From Clostridium sp. CAG:1000 (GTDB lineage: Bacteria > Bacillota_I > Bacilli_A > RF39 > UBA660): a stretch of 38,394 bases of DNA. The notes beneath the pieces were generated by a model. It did no database searches. It had not been told where the DNA came from and saw only the letters and a program-made list of their open reading frames with translations. A program made the position numbers and the translations under genes. The stretch is from the NCBI GenBank assembly GCA_000436975.1, contig HG000331.1, positions 1 through 38,394 on the forward strand, written 5' to 3'. Positions 1-9,036 of this stretch are shown here, one piece after another; position 1 is the first letter of the stretch; each line of letters starts with the position of its first letter.

Positions 1-713
1 TTGTTTAAATAATTAGATATTTTTTTATTAAAATAAATTACTAATTTATTCTTATAATAGCTTAATATTGATTTGTAACATCCTAGTAATAAAAATATAA
101 GAGCTATAGTTATTAATAATTTTGAATTATAGTTTGGTATTAAATAATCTATTAATATAAGTGTATAGGTATTTAAAAGTAATGAGAACAAAACTATTAT
201 GAATGAATAAATAATTATTTTATATATGATTTTATTTTCTTTTTTTAAATAGATTTTAATAACATCAATTAATCTTTTATTATTATTAACTATACTTACT
301 TTTTTAACAGGATATAAAATAATACATGTATTTAAATATATTTTTCTAAATGTTTCAATATCTAGTCTAATGTTATCAACAGACGGATCCATAACTGTTA
401 AATAATTGTTATTAACTTCATAGATAACTATAAAGTGATAATAATTATTTTTAAGTACATGAACTATTATTGGTAGTTTTATTTTACCTGAAATAATTTC
501 ATCACTACTATAATGAATACCATAACCATCAAGTCCATATAATTTAGATACACTAATTATATTGTAAGCATTAGTGCCTTCCCTATCCATTTTAAGATTT
601 AATGATAACTCTTCATGTGAAACATCTATTTTATAATACCTCATGACTGATAATAAACATGAAGGACCGCAATCTTTAAATGAATTTTGTTTAACAATAA
701 GTTTTTTATTCAT
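1..713 (-). CDS. Peptidase C39-domain ABC exporter, N-terminal part (cut by window edge)
   Basis: I translated this frame from an ATG at 713-711, preceded by AGGAGGG, to base 1; 237 codons are open and the gene runs off the left end. Residues 1 to about 135 look like a C39 cysteine peptidase: Gln9, then KDCGPSC with Cys15, His93 in YYHFIV and Asp109 in MDPS. The Cys/His/Asp spacing is close to that of ComA (17/96/112). From about residue 163 hydrophobic segments begin, as in the membrane domain of peptidase-containing ABC transporters; the ATP-binding domain would lie outside the window. Such proteins cut the leader after a double glycine and export the bacteriocin, lanthipeptide or pheromone core. 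It lies 68 bases downstream of a membrane protein with an HExxH motif. No double-glycine precursor is visible here, so the cargo is unknown. Confidence 0.85.
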   Translation of the reverse strand, partial: MNKKLIVKQNSFKDCGPSCLLSVMRYYKIDVSHEELSLNLKMDREGTNAYNIISVSKLYGLDGYGIHYSSDEIISGKIKLPIIVHVLKNNYYHFIVIYEVNNNYLTVMDPSVDNIRLDIETFRKIYLNTCIILYPVKKVSIVNNNKRLIDVIKIYLKKENKIIYKIIIYSFIIVLFSLLLNTYTLILIDYLIPNYNSKLLITIALIFLLLGCYKSILSYYKNKLVIYFNKKISNYLN

Positions 714-781
714 TTATCCCTCCTATTATTATAATTAGTCATAAAAAGTAAAAACACTTCTTTTTTATAAAAAAAAATAAA

Positions 782-2221
782 TTATTTTACTAATTTATTT
801 TCTACTAGTCTATTTGAATCATTTATAAATATATTTGTAAGTTCTTCTGGAACAATATATTTTTTATTTAAAACTATCATTAACTCATTTTCTAAAGACT
901 CATTAAGTACTGTATTTAAATAATATTTATTTTTTACAAATACTATTTCATATTCATCATTTAAGTTATATTCTTTTTTAATTTTATTTAATAATTCTTC
1001 TTCATTTAGATAATTCATCATTATTAAATCGTTTTCTATATCTTTATTATATTTAGCTTTATAATAACTTTTAAATGTATTATATATTTCATCTTTAAGT
1101 GGTGCAATAACATCATCAATATTTTCTATTTCTTTGTCATATAATAGGGATTTATATGTATTTAAATCATTTAAAAACTTTATAGCTTTAGTAGGACTAT
1201 TTATTATTTTACATAGCTCTTGTACTATTATTTCTTCTTTAGGATAACATTGAAATTTTTTGAAAGCATCTTTTCCAACAAGTTCTATTAAGGCTCTTAT
1301 ATATTTTACGCACTCTTTATAAGAATCATCTTTACCATAATATTCATATGTTGTTAGAGCGTTGGTTGTTTCTACCAAAAATGAATTATATTTTGTAAAG
1401 CCAAAATCTTGACAAGCATGCATAAACTCATGTGATAATACTGAATAATCACTATCTTTAAAATTAGTTGATTTATAAATATTAATTTTATTCTCAGTTA
1501 TAGAATAATTTCCCCTTATTTTTTTATTATTTGTTAATGGGGAATATTCTATTTTTAATTTTTTAAGTTTTCTAATTAGTTTATCTATATTAATATATTC
1601 TTTATTATCTAAAAAGAAATAAGAGTTAGGCATCATAAATATTTTTTCATCAGTTGTTAAATTGTCATTTTCCATAATAGCATTATTTATTTTAGACAAG
1701 AACTCCTCATCAGGTATTTGTATATTATCATCTTTAACTTCTTCAATGTATGTGATTTCATTATCTACTTTAGCATTAATTATTATATCAGGAAAAAATG
1801 ATGTATTTGATAGTATAATCGTTGATGTTAAAAAAGCAACCACTGTTTTTTTACCTAAAGTAACAGCTTTTCTTATAAATTCTTTTTCTTTACTATTAAG
1901 TTCAATGTTTAACTCAAGTGGCATATCATTAAATATTTTATTAAATTTGATTATTTCTTTTTCATCTGGAATTGGATTAAATATTTTAAAACTAGTTTTT
2001 GTATCTAAATAAATATCATATTTTTTTCCATTATAAACAAAAGGAGTTAATTCAATTAAATATTTACTTGGTCTTAACTTTTCAATTACTTTTTTTATAA
2101 TATTTTCATCTTCTAAAGATACATTTTTCATATCTTCATTAGTACCATATTTAATTTCATTATCTTCTTGATACACATAATATGTTTTATTCTCATAATC
2201 AAATTTGATAAGTATTTTCAT
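782..2221 (-). CDS. Unknown single-pass membrane protein with HExxH metallopeptidase motif
   Basis: The protein has 479 residues and I do not recognise its family. Residues 1-115 are hydrophilic, a single hydrophobic segment spans about 118-140, and the rest is hydrophilic. Residues 264-268 read HEFMH in SVLSHEFMHACQDFG, the zinc-peptidase signature, and Glu284 in FLVETTNAL is a plausible third ligand as in gluzincins. With Lys/Arg before the segment, the catalytic part is probably outside the membrane. The start follows AGAGG by four bases. It is 8 bases after rpe, at the end of the rlmN-prpC-prkC-rsgA-rpe cluster, where Bacillus carries thiN (yloS), and just before the C39 exporter. Zinc binding and peptidase activity are inferred from the motif alone. 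Confidence 0.75.
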   Translation of the reverse strand: MKILIKFDYENKTYYVYQEDNEIKYGTNEDMKNVSLEDENIIKKVIEKLRPSKYLIELTPFVYNGKKYDIYLDTKTSFKIFNPIPDEKEIIKFNKIFNDMPLELNIELNSKEKEFIRKAVTLGKKTVVAFLTSTIILSNTSFFPDIIINAKVDNEITYIEEVKDDNIQIPDEEFLSKINNAIMENDNLTTDEKIFMMPNSYFFLDNKEYINIDKLIRKLKKLKIEYSPLTNNKKIRGNYSITENKINIYKSTNFKDSDYSVLSHEFMHACQDFGFTKYNSFLVETTNALTTYEYYGKDDSYKECVKYIRALIELVGKDAFKKFQCYPKEEIIVQELCKIINSPTKAIKFLNDLNTYKSLLYDKEIENIDDVIAPLKDEIYNTFKSYYKAKYNKDIENDLIMMNYLNEEELLNKIKKEYNLNDEYEIVFVKNKYYLNTVLNESLENELMIVLNKKYIVPEELTNIFINDSNRLVENKLVK

Positions 2222-2229
2222 AATTCCTC

Positions 2230-2865
2230 TTATATATTTTTTAATGTTTTTATATTATTTATTATATCTTTATGTATGTATGATGCGGATACTAATTCAT
2301 CTACTCCTGCATCTTTACATAAGAGACCAGTTTCATTATTAATACCACCATCTACAGATATAATTGTTTTATAATTACCCTCTAATATTATATTCTTTAA
2401 TACAGATATTTTTTCTAATGATTCTTCTATAAACGATTGACCACTTTTACCTGGATGTACACTCATTATTAATACCTCATCAATCATATTTAAGTAAGGA
2501 ATTAAAACATTTATATTAGTTTCAGGATTAATAGCGATACCCACTTTTAAACCATATAATTTTACTTTATTTATCATTTCATTTATATCTTTAACTGCTT
2601 CATAGTGAAATATAATTATACTTGTATTCATAAGTGCATAATCTTCTATATATTTAGAAGGATTATTTACCATAAGATGTACTTCTAGAGGAAGAGTTGA
2701 GTAACTTGTAAACTTTTTAACTTCACTTGTAGTCCATGTCTTATTACTAACAAACTTACCATCCATAATATCTATATGAATATAATCTGGTTTTGATAAA
2801 TCTAATTTTTTAACTATATCTTGTGGTTTTATCTCATTTGATAATACTGAAACTGATACTTTCAT
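2230..2865 (-). CDS. rpe: Ribulose-phosphate 3-epimerase
   Basis: This 211-residue TIM-barrel enzyme interconverts ribulose 5-phosphate and xylulose 5-phosphate in the cytosolic pentose phosphate pathway. Family motifs appear in order: HIDIMDGKFV with the metal and catalytic His/Asp, EVHLMV, FHYEA, MSVHPGKSGQSF at the phosphate loop, and SVDGGIN near the C-terminus. The length is normal, slightly short. The ATG overlaps the TAA of rsgA by one base (TAATG), so the two are probably translationally coupled. The order prkC-rsgA-rpe is the same as in Bacillus subtilis, which supports the call. Confidence 0.95.
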   Translation of the reverse strand: MKVSVSVLSNEIKPQDIVKKLDLSKPDYIHIDIMDGKFVSNKTWTTSEVKKFTSYSTLPLEVHLMVNNPSKYIEDYALMNTSIIIFHYEAVKDINEMINKVKLYGLKVGIAINPETNINVLIPYLNMIDEVLIMSVHPGKSGQSFIEESLEKISVLKNIILEGNYKTIISVDGGINNETGLLCKDAGVDELVSASYIHKDIINNIKTLKNI

Positions 2866-3704
2866 TAATATTTTTCCTTTCCTACTTCTTCTAAAAACTT
2901 TAAATAATTTTCATATCTCCATTTAGGTATTTTATTTTTATTAACAAGTTCTATTATTTTACATCCTTCCTCTTTCACATGATTGCAACTTTTATATTTA
3001 CATCTTACTTCAAATTCAGGATAGTATTTTTTAATATCATTTTTTGGAATTTTTATTTCTAGTGAACTAAACCCAGGAGTATCAGCAATTAATCCTTGGT
3101 TTACTTCTAATAGTTCTACTAATCTAGTTGTGTGTTTACCTCTTCCTAAAGACAATGATACTTCTCCAGTTTTAAGTGACAACGATGCATCAATTCTATT
3201 TAATAAGCTTGATTTTCCTGCTCCTGTTTGTCCACATAAAGCAACAACACATCCTTTAAATTCTTTTTTAATTTTTGATACATCTTTATTAATATAAACC
3301 TTAATACCAATTTTTTTATAATATTTAATGTATTTTTTAATTTCTATTTTTTCTTTTAAAGATATCATATCTATTTTAGTTATTACTATTATAGGTTCTA
3401 TATTATTACTTTTAGCTATTATTAAAAATTTATCTATTAAATATGAAGAAAAAGCCGGAATGGCAGTACTCATTACAATAAGAAGTTTATCTATATTTGA
3501 AATGAGTGGCCTTTCCAGATAATTTTTTCTTTTTAATACTTTTTCAATTACTTGTTTATCAGTATCTACCATAACCAAATCTCCAACTACTGGAGCTATA
3601 TCCATATTCCTTAACTTTCCTCTAGTTTTACAATCTATTATAGTATTATTTTCTAAAAGTACTTTATGAATTGATGTGTTAATACAAATTATTCTGCCTT
3701 GCAT
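2865..3704 (-). CDS. rsgA: Small ribosomal subunit biogenesis GTPase RsgA
   Basis: This 279-residue protein is the circularly permuted GTPase that assists late 30S assembly. The GTPase motifs come in the permuted order: G4 TKID at 109-112, then the P-loop GQTGAGKS at 158-165, G2 TTR at 192-194 and G3 DTPG at 208-211. An N-terminal OB-fold precedes them. The C-terminal zinc site is visible as Cys235, Cys240, His242 and Cys248. The start is preceded by AGAGGAAT, which lies in the end of prkC, one base away. It sits between prkC and rpe as in Bacillus; RsgA (CpgA) is a known substrate of PrkC there, so co-transcription with the kinase is functionally sensible (known from the family, not shown here). 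Confidence 0.95.
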   Translation of the reverse strand: MQGRIICINTSIHKVLLENNTIIDCKTRGKLRNMDIAPVVGDLVMVDTDKQVIEKVLKRKNYLERPLISNIDKLLIVMSTAIPAFSSYLIDKFLIIAKSNNIEPIIVITKIDMISLKEKIEIKKYIKYYKKIGIKVYINKDVSKIKKEFKGCVVALCGQTGAGKSSLLNRIDASLSLKTGEVSLSLGRGKHTTRLVELLEVNQGLIADTPGFSSLEIKIPKNDIKKYYPEFEVRCKYKSCNHVKEEGCKIIELVNKNKIPKWRYENYLKFLEEVGKEKY

Positions 3705-3705
3705 A

Positions 3706-5442
3706 TTATTCCTCTACTACTACTCCGTCATCTGTGCTTTCTTCTGGCTTAGTTGTTACTGTTATTACTAGAGTTGCCCCCGGAGTAACAACTGAGTCTT
3801 TAGCTCTACTTTGTTTAATTATTGTTCCTTCTGGTTTATTTAAATCTTCTTGATATTTATATTCTAATTTTAATTCATGTTTAGATACAAATTCTTCAAG
3901 TTCAGATATACTATATTTAGTAAAATCTGGATACTTATATTCTACTTGTGGTATGAAAATCTTAATTTGGCTACCATATTTACTTGATTCACCAGCTGGG
4001 GGTTCTGTTTTTATTACAGTGTCTTCTTTTATTTTATCTTCTTCTTTTACTTTTTCATACTCAACAATTACATTACATTGACATTGTGCTTCTATTTTAC
4101 CCTTAGCTACTAAGTAATTTTCTCCTGTAAAGTCTTCAACCACATAAGCACCTTCTCCAGAGCTTATATAAAGTGTTATTTTTTGACCATATTTTCTTTT
4201 ACTACCTATTTCAGGACTAGTTTTTACTACTTTTCCTTCTTCTATTGTATCACTAGCGATGTATTTATATTCAGTTACAACTTCAAATCCTAAATCAGTT
4301 AATTGATTTGAAGCATCAACCGGAGCTTTATTACTAACATCAGGAATAACTACATTTTTAACTTTACTTTTATTAAAGTATAATGAAATTCCAATTGTTA
4401 ATAGAAGTACAAGTCCTGTGAATATACTAGCTAATATTATTAATAATTTATTTTGCTTTTTATTTTCTTTTTTAGTTTCTTCTTCTATTTTTTTAGCTTT
4501 CTTTTTTTCTTCAACGGCCTGTTGTTTCTTAACATTTTCTAATTCTTTATCTAAAGCTTTTGTTTCATCTAAATCATTTTCTGGATATTTATAAACATAT
4601 CTTTCTTCATTTTCTCTACTTTCATCTAGCGCAGTTTTTAAGTCATCATGCATTTCTCTAGAATCTTTATATCTATTTTTAGGATTCTTAGCTGTTGCTT
4701 TTATAATTACGTTTTCTATTGATTGCGGAATATTAGGATTAACTTTTCTTACACTTGGTAATGGTTCTTTAAGATGCTTTAAAGCTATTTCTACGGCAGT
4801 ATCTCCTTTGTATGGTACAAGTCCTGTTAATAATTCATACATCATTATACCCATTGAATAAATATCGCTTCTTATAGTTGAACCTTTACCACTAGCTTGT
4901 TCTGGTGGTAAATAATGTACTGTTCCCATAACTGAATTAGTTTGAGTTAACTGAGTTGAATTAAGTGCAGTTGAAACACCAAAGTCAGTTATTTTAATCA
5001 TTCCATTTGGAAGTATCATTATATTTTGAGGTTTAATATCTCTATGTATTATATATGCATCATGAGCATGAGCAAGTCCATCAGTTACTTGCAACATGAT
5101 ATCTACTACTTCTGTAACAGATAAATGTCCTCTTTGCTTTAATACTTGTTTTAAAGTCTTACCATCAACATATTCCATTACTATATAATATTGTCCATCA
5201 TCTTCGCCAACATCGTACATTTCTACTATATTAGGATGAGAGAGCGATGAGGCAGAAAGTGCTTCTCTTTGAAATCTTCTTACAAATTTTTCATCATTAG
5301 CAAGATCCCCTCTTAATACCTTAACAGCAACCATTCTATCTAATATCGTATCATTTGCTAGATAAACATTAGCCATTCCACCTTCGCCTAATGTTTTAAT
5401 TATTTGATATCTATCATTTATTTTAGTTCCCTTAACTATCAC
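3706..5442 (-). CDS. prkC: Membrane Ser/Thr protein kinase with PASTA domains
   Basis: The kinase domain (about residues 10-270) has the glycine loop GEGGMANVY, Lys45 in VAVK, HRDIKPQN at 137-144, DFG at 157-159 and the activation segment ending GTVHYLPPEQA (numbered from the upstream GTG at 5454). A Lys/Glu-rich linker leads to one membrane helix at about 338-361, then three PASTA repeats to the end, the extracellular muropeptide-sensing part. It is thus a PrkC/StkP-type regulator of wall growth and division. I prefer the GTG at 5442, which has GGTGA five bases upstream and gives an N-terminus matching the family; GTG codons at 5451 and 5454 are alternatives. It follows its phosphatase gene with almost no gap. 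Confidence 0.93.
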   Translation of the reverse strand: MIVKGTKINDRYQIIKTLGEGGMANVYLANDTILDRMVAVKVLRGDLANDEKFVRRFQREALSASSLSHPNIVEMYDVGEDDGQYYIVMEYVDGKTLKQVLKQRGHLSVTEVVDIMLQVTDGLAHAHDAYIIHRDIKPQNIMILPNGMIKITDFGVSTALNSTQLTQTNSVMGTVHYLPPEQASGKGSTIRSDIYSMGIMMYELLTGLVPYKGDTAVEIALKHLKEPLPSVRKVNPNIPQSIENVIIKATAKNPKNRYKDSREMHDDLKTALDESRENEERYVYKYPENDLDETKALDKELENVKKQQAVEEKKKAKKIEEETKKENKKQNKLLIILASIFTGLVLLLTIGISLYFNKSKVKNVVIPDVSNKAPVDASNQLTDLGFEVVTEYKYIASDTIEEGKVVKTSPEIGSKRKYGQKITLYISSGEGAYVVEDFTGENYLVAKGKIEAQCQCNVIVEYEKVKEEDKIKEDTVIKTEPPAGESSKYGSQIKIFIPQVEYKYPDFTKYSISELEEFVSKHELKLEYKYQEDLNKPEGTIIKQSRAKDSVVTPGATLVITVTTKPEESTDDGVVVEE

Positions 5443-5443
5443 A

Positions 5444-6181
5444 CTATTCACCACTCATTCTTGCATAAGCAATTGTAATATTATCAGTTCCCCCACGAGA
5501 ATTAGCTTTCATTATTAATTTTGAAACCTTCTCTTCAATATCTAATTCATCATCATTTAATACTTTTTCTATTTGCTCTTTTGTTAACATATTTGTAAGC
5601 CCATCACTACATAAGAAAATACCATCGACTGTTCTTTCTACATCAAATATATCCATTTCAATAGTTTCAGCAGCTCCTAAAGCTTTCATAAGTACATTCT
5701 TTTGAGGGTGAATTTTTGCTTCTTCTTCTGTTAATTCTCCACTTTCAAGTAACATATTTACAAGAGTATGATCTTTGGTTACTTTATATAGTTTATCTTT
5801 TTTATAAACAAATCCACTTGAATCTCCTACATTTCCAAATAGTAAAAAGCTTTCTGATAAAATAGCACATACACATGTTGTTCCAAGCCCATTTGCATCA
5901 ACATGTTCTTCTGCATATCTAAGTATCTTAATATTTATTTCTTCAATTATTTCTTTTAGCCAAACTACCGCATCTTCCTTTGTTCCAATGCTTGATAATT
6001 CACTAAATCTTCTACTTAATTCATTTACTACTAAGGATGAGGCTACCTCTCCGGCCTTATGACCTCCCATCCCATCAGCAACTACTAATAAAACTTCTCC
6101 ATTTGAATCTTTAACTATATTTACTGAGTCTTCATTATGACTTCTTACTTTTCCTGGATCTGTTTGATAAACTGCCTTCAT
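5444..6181 (-). CDS. prpC: PP2C-type Ser/Thr protein phosphatase
   Basis: This 245-residue protein is a soluble PPM/PP2C phosphatase that removes phosphates added by the adjacent kinase. Visible motifs are the N-terminal TDPGKVRSHNEDS with metal-binding residues, VVADGMGGHKAGEVAS, GTTCVCAIL, NVGDSSGFVY, LCSDGLTNML and GTDNITI near the C-terminus, all in the usual order and spacing. The length is typical of bacterial PrpC/Stp. The ATG at 6181 has AGAGGTG upstream. The gene lies 13 bases after rlmN and directly before prkC, the conserved phosphatase-kinase pair of Firmicutes. Confidence 0.95.
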   Translation of the reverse strand: MKAVYQTDPGKVRSHNEDSVNIVKDSNGEVLLVVADGMGGHKAGEVASSLVVNELSRRFSELSSIGTKEDAVVWLKEIIEEINIKILRYAEEHVDANGLGTTCVCAILSESFLLFGNVGDSSGFVYKKDKLYKVTKDHTLVNMLLESGELTEEEAKIHPQKNVLMKALGAAETIEMDIFDVERTVDGIFLCSDGLTNMLTKEQIEKVLNDDELDIEEKVSKLIMKANSRGGTDNITIAYARMSGE

Positions 6182-6194
6182 ATTTCACCTCTTA

Positions 6195-7211
6195 TTATTT
6201 CATATTATTAGCTCTTAATTGCCCACAAGCAGCAGATAAGTTTCCGCCCATTTCCTTCCTTATGGTTACATTTATATTATTTGATTTAAGTATATCACAA
6301 AACTCTCTTATTTTAAAGTCATTACTTCTTTTCATATTAAAATTTTCTGTCTCGTTGTATGGAATTAAATTAACATAAACTAATTTCCCTTTTAAAAGTT
6401 CAGATAACTCTTTAGCACACTTATCAGTATCATTAATACCAGCAAGCATTATATATTCGATAGTAACTCTTCTATTAGTTTTCTCAATATAATAATCAAG
6501 AGCTGACATTATCTCCTCTATTTTATATGCATGATTAATCCTCATTATTTTATCTCTTATTTCATTATTCGGAGCATGAAGACTAATTGCTAAATTAACC
6601 CCTGTTTCAAGATCTGCAAACTCATATATTTTAGGTACTATTCCACAAGTAGAAATTGTTAAGTGTCTTTGCCCAATTCCTATCATTTTATTATTAGTAA
6701 CAACACTTATAAATCTTTTAACTGTATCAAAGTTATCAAATGGTTCACCTATCCCCATCATAACAATAGAATCTATTCTTTTATTCTCATACTCACTCAC
6801 AGTAGTAACTTGCATTACTATTTCACTAAGAGTAAGATTTCTTATTTTTTTAAGTCTACCACTTTCACAAAATGAACAACCCATATTGCATCCTATTTGA
6901 CTTGAAACACATAAAGAAAGCCCATAATCATGTTTCATAAGAACACTCTCTATTCTATTACCATCTTTAAGTTCCAATAAATATTTATTTGCTAAATCAC
7001 TTTCTTCTACCTTAATAACTTTAAGTTTATCAAAAGATATATTTAATTTTAAAAACTCGATTAGTTTTTTACTTAAATTTGTCATTTTATCAAAATCATA
7101 TATATGTTTTTCATATACCCATTCTATTATTTGAGTAGCATTGTATTTCTTAAATCCGTTTTCTATTAAATAACTTTCTAATTCTTCTAATGTAAAATCA
7201 TAAAAATTCAT
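6195..7211 (-). CDS. rlmN: 23S rRNA (A2503)/tRNA (A37) C2-methyltransferase RlmN
   Basis: This 338-residue radical-SAM enzyme adds a methyl group to C2 of A2503 in 23S rRNA and of A37 in some tRNAs. The cluster-binding cysteines are CxxxCxxC at 108, 112 and 115 (GCNMGCSFC). The methyl-carrying cysteine is probably Cys329 in AACGQL. GIGEPFDNFD and SLHAPNNEIRDKIM are other family motifs. I call RlmN rather than the resistance enzyme Cfr because of overall length and the rlmN-prpC-prkC context, but sequence reading alone does not fully exclude a Cfr-like relative. An extended -10 promoter precedes it, so it is probably the first gene of the transcript running to the left edge. Confidence 0.93.
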   Translation of the reverse strand: MNFYDFTLEELESYLIENGFKKYNATQIIEWVYEKHIYDFDKMTNLSKKLIEFLKLNISFDKLKVIKVEESDLANKYLLELKDGNRIESVLMKHDYGLSLCVSSQIGCNMGCSFCESGRLKKIRNLTLSEIVMQVTTVSEYENKRIDSIVMMGIGEPFDNFDTVKRFISVVTNNKMIGIGQRHLTISTCGIVPKIYEFADLETGVNLAISLHAPNNEIRDKIMRINHAYKIEEIMSALDYYIEKTNRRVTIEYIMLAGINDTDKCAKELSELLKGKLVYVNLIPYNETENFNMKRSNDFKIREFCDILKSNNINVTIRKEMGGNLSAACGQLRANNMK

Positions 7212-7228
7212 TTTAATTCACCTTTTAA

Positions 7229-7237
7229 ATTATACCA
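7229..7237 (-). promoter_or_regulatory. Extended -10 promoter for the rlmN-prpC-prkC operon
   Basis: Read on the minus strand, the site is TGGTATAAT, an extended -10 (TGnTATAAT), about 17 bases before the rlmN start. No good -35 is seen at the right distance, as is common with extended -10 elements. It lies between the alaS terminator and rlmN. Confidence 0.6.
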
Positions 7238-7244
7238 TATTTTT

Positions 7245-7274
7245 ATATTAAAACCATATTCTTATGAATATGGT
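7245..7274 (-). terminator. Terminator after alaS
   Basis: A perfect 9-base stem, ACCATATTC / GAATATGGT with a four-base loop, starts 6 bases past the alaS stop and is followed by TTTTAATAT. The tract is weak in this direction. Read on the plus strand the same stem is followed by ATCTTTTTATT, but no plus-strand gene needs it. Confidence 0.65.
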
Positions 7275-7280
7275 ATCTTT

Positions 7281-9026
7281 TTATTCTAAAATAGCTTTAA
7301 TTCTTCTAACCCCTGCGCTTGATGCTTCTTCTTTTTTAATTTTAAAGTGTCCTAATTCGCTAGTATTTTTAACATGAGGTCCACCACATAGTTCTTTAGA
7401 AACATTGCCAATACTATAAACCGTTACAATATCAGGGTATTTCTCAATAAACATACATTCTGCCCCACTCTTTATTGCTTCATCTTTATTCATTTCTTCA
7501 GATGTTACAGGAATAGATTCTTTAATCCAAGTGTTTACAAGATTTTCTATTTTTTCTTTTTCTTCATCACTAAGTTTATGATCACAATTAAAATCAAATC
7601 TCATTCTTTCTGCTGTAATGTTACTACCTCTTTGATGTACATCTGGGCCTAGTACTACCTTTAATGCAGCATTTAACAAGTGAGTTGCTGTATGATACTT
7701 AGTTTCAATTTCACCATTACCACCAAGGCCACCTTTAAATTGACCAGCAGAAGATGATCTTGATAATTCTTGATGAGCCTTAAATTTTTCCTCAAAACCT
7801 TTTTCATCTACTTTAATATTTTTTTCATGAGCAAGTTCTACAGTTAATTCAAGTGGAAAACCATATGTATCATAAAGTTTAAATGCAGTAGATGCATCTA
7901 TATCATTATTGTCTTTAGTTACTTTTTCAAACTCTCTTAATCCTTTTTCAATTGTTTTATTGAATTTATTTTTCTCATTAGTTAGTACTTCATATACTAC
8001 ATTTTCATTTTCTTCTAATTCTTTATAATATTTTTTATATTTGTTAATTATTAATTTAGCAATTTCAATATCCCAATTACTAGATATATCTATATTTAAC
8101 TTTTTAGCATGCCTAATACTTCTTCTAATTAATCTTCTTAAAATATAGCCTTGTCCTACATTACTTGGTTTAATACCACTATAATCAGCAGAAATAAATA
8201 CTGAAGTTCTAATATGATCAGCAATAATTCTAATACTTTCTTTATTATCTTCATATTTAGTGTTACTTATTTCACAGATTTTTTCTATTATATCTTTCCA
8301 TATACTAGATAGATAATTATCATTAACACCTTCAAGTATTGCAGTTACTCTCTCAAGTCCCATACCTGTATCTACATTTTTATGTTTAAGTATCTCAATT
8401 GTTCCATCTTCTTTGTGATTATATTGCATAAATACGTCATTCCATATTTCTACCCATCTATTATCATCTGGATCAAACTTTTCAGGTATTTCATCATCGC
8501 TTCTAAAATAGAACATTTCAGAGTCTGGTCCGCAAAGTCCTGGCATTTCTAAATTAGGCCACCAGTTATCCTCTTTAGTTTCGCAAATTCTTTCTTCTTT
8601 AATACCTAAACTCAACCATAACTCTTTTGCTTCTGTATCTTTTGGTGCGATTTCATTACCTTCAAATACAGTAACAGCAAGACGTTCAACTGGTATATTA
8701 AGCACTTTAGTCAGAAACTCAAAGCTCCATGTAATAGCTTCTTTCTTAAAATAATCTCCTAGTGACCAATTACCTAGCATTTCAAAGAAAGTATGATGAT
8801 AAGAATCTCCTACTTCATCTAAATCATTTGTTCTAATACATTTTTGATAATCAACTAATCTTTTACCATATGGATGCTCTTTTCCACTTAAATATGGTAT
8901 TAGTGGTTGCATACCTGCAGTGTTAAATAGTACGGTGTTATCATTTTCAGGTACTACAGGAGCACTTGGTATTTGTTTGTGTCCTTTACTAATAAAAAAA
9001 TCAATATACAAATCTCTAATATTCAT
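7281..9026 (-). CDS. alaS: Alanyl-tRNA synthetase, short form
   Basis: The protein has 581 residues against roughly 870 for the usual bacterial enzyme. The class II aminoacylation core is complete (TAGMQP, YQKCIRTNDLDEVG, HTFFEMLGNWSLGDYFK, DTGMGLERV) and continues into the tRNA-recognition domain (GQGYILRRLIRR). The editing domain keeps its zinc residues His445, His449 (HTATH), Cys547 and His551 (CGGPH). Between about 424 and 444 a short Gly/Ser linker replaces the roughly 100-residue beta-barrel domain, and the protein ends after GVRRI, so the coiled coil and C-Ala domain are absent. The reading frame is intact and the ending is followed by a terminator, so this looks like a true compact form and not a damaged gene. 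Expression is controlled by an alanine T-box. Confidence 0.93.
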   Translation of the reverse strand: MNIRDLYIDFFISKGHKQIPSAPVVPENDNTVLFNTAGMQPLIPYLSGKEHPYGKRLVDYQKCIRTNDLDEVGDSYHHTFFEMLGNWSLGDYFKKEAITWSFEFLTKVLNIPVERLAVTVFEGNEIAPKDTEAKELWLSLGIKEERICETKEDNWWPNLEMPGLCGPDSEMFYFRSDDEIPEKFDPDDNRWVEIWNDVFMQYNHKEDGTIEILKHKNVDTGMGLERVTAILEGVNDNYLSSIWKDIIEKICEISNTKYEDNKESIRIIADHIRTSVFISADYSGIKPSNVGQGYILRRLIRRSIRHAKKLNIDISSNWDIEIAKLIINKYKKYYKELEENENVVYEVLTNEKNKFNKTIEKGLREFEKVTKDNNDIDASTAFKLYDTYGFPLELTVELAHEKNIKVDEKGFEEKFKAHQELSRSSSAGQFKGGLGGNGEIETKYHTATHLLNAALKVVLGPDVHQRGSNITAERMRFDFNCDHKLSDEEKEKIENLVNTWIKESIPVTSEEMNKDEAIKSGAECMFIEKYPDIVTVYSIGNVSKELCGGPHVKNTSELGHFKIKKEEASSAGVRRIKAILE

Positions 9027-9036
9027 AAATTCCCTC

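Noticed and set aside
714..781. A possible promoter (TATAAT) or terminator between the HExxH gene and the C39 exporter
   Set aside because: The TATAAT is so close to the ATG that the transcript would start within the ribosome site, and the hairpin is only 5-6 weak pairs; I treat the two genes as probably co-transcribed.
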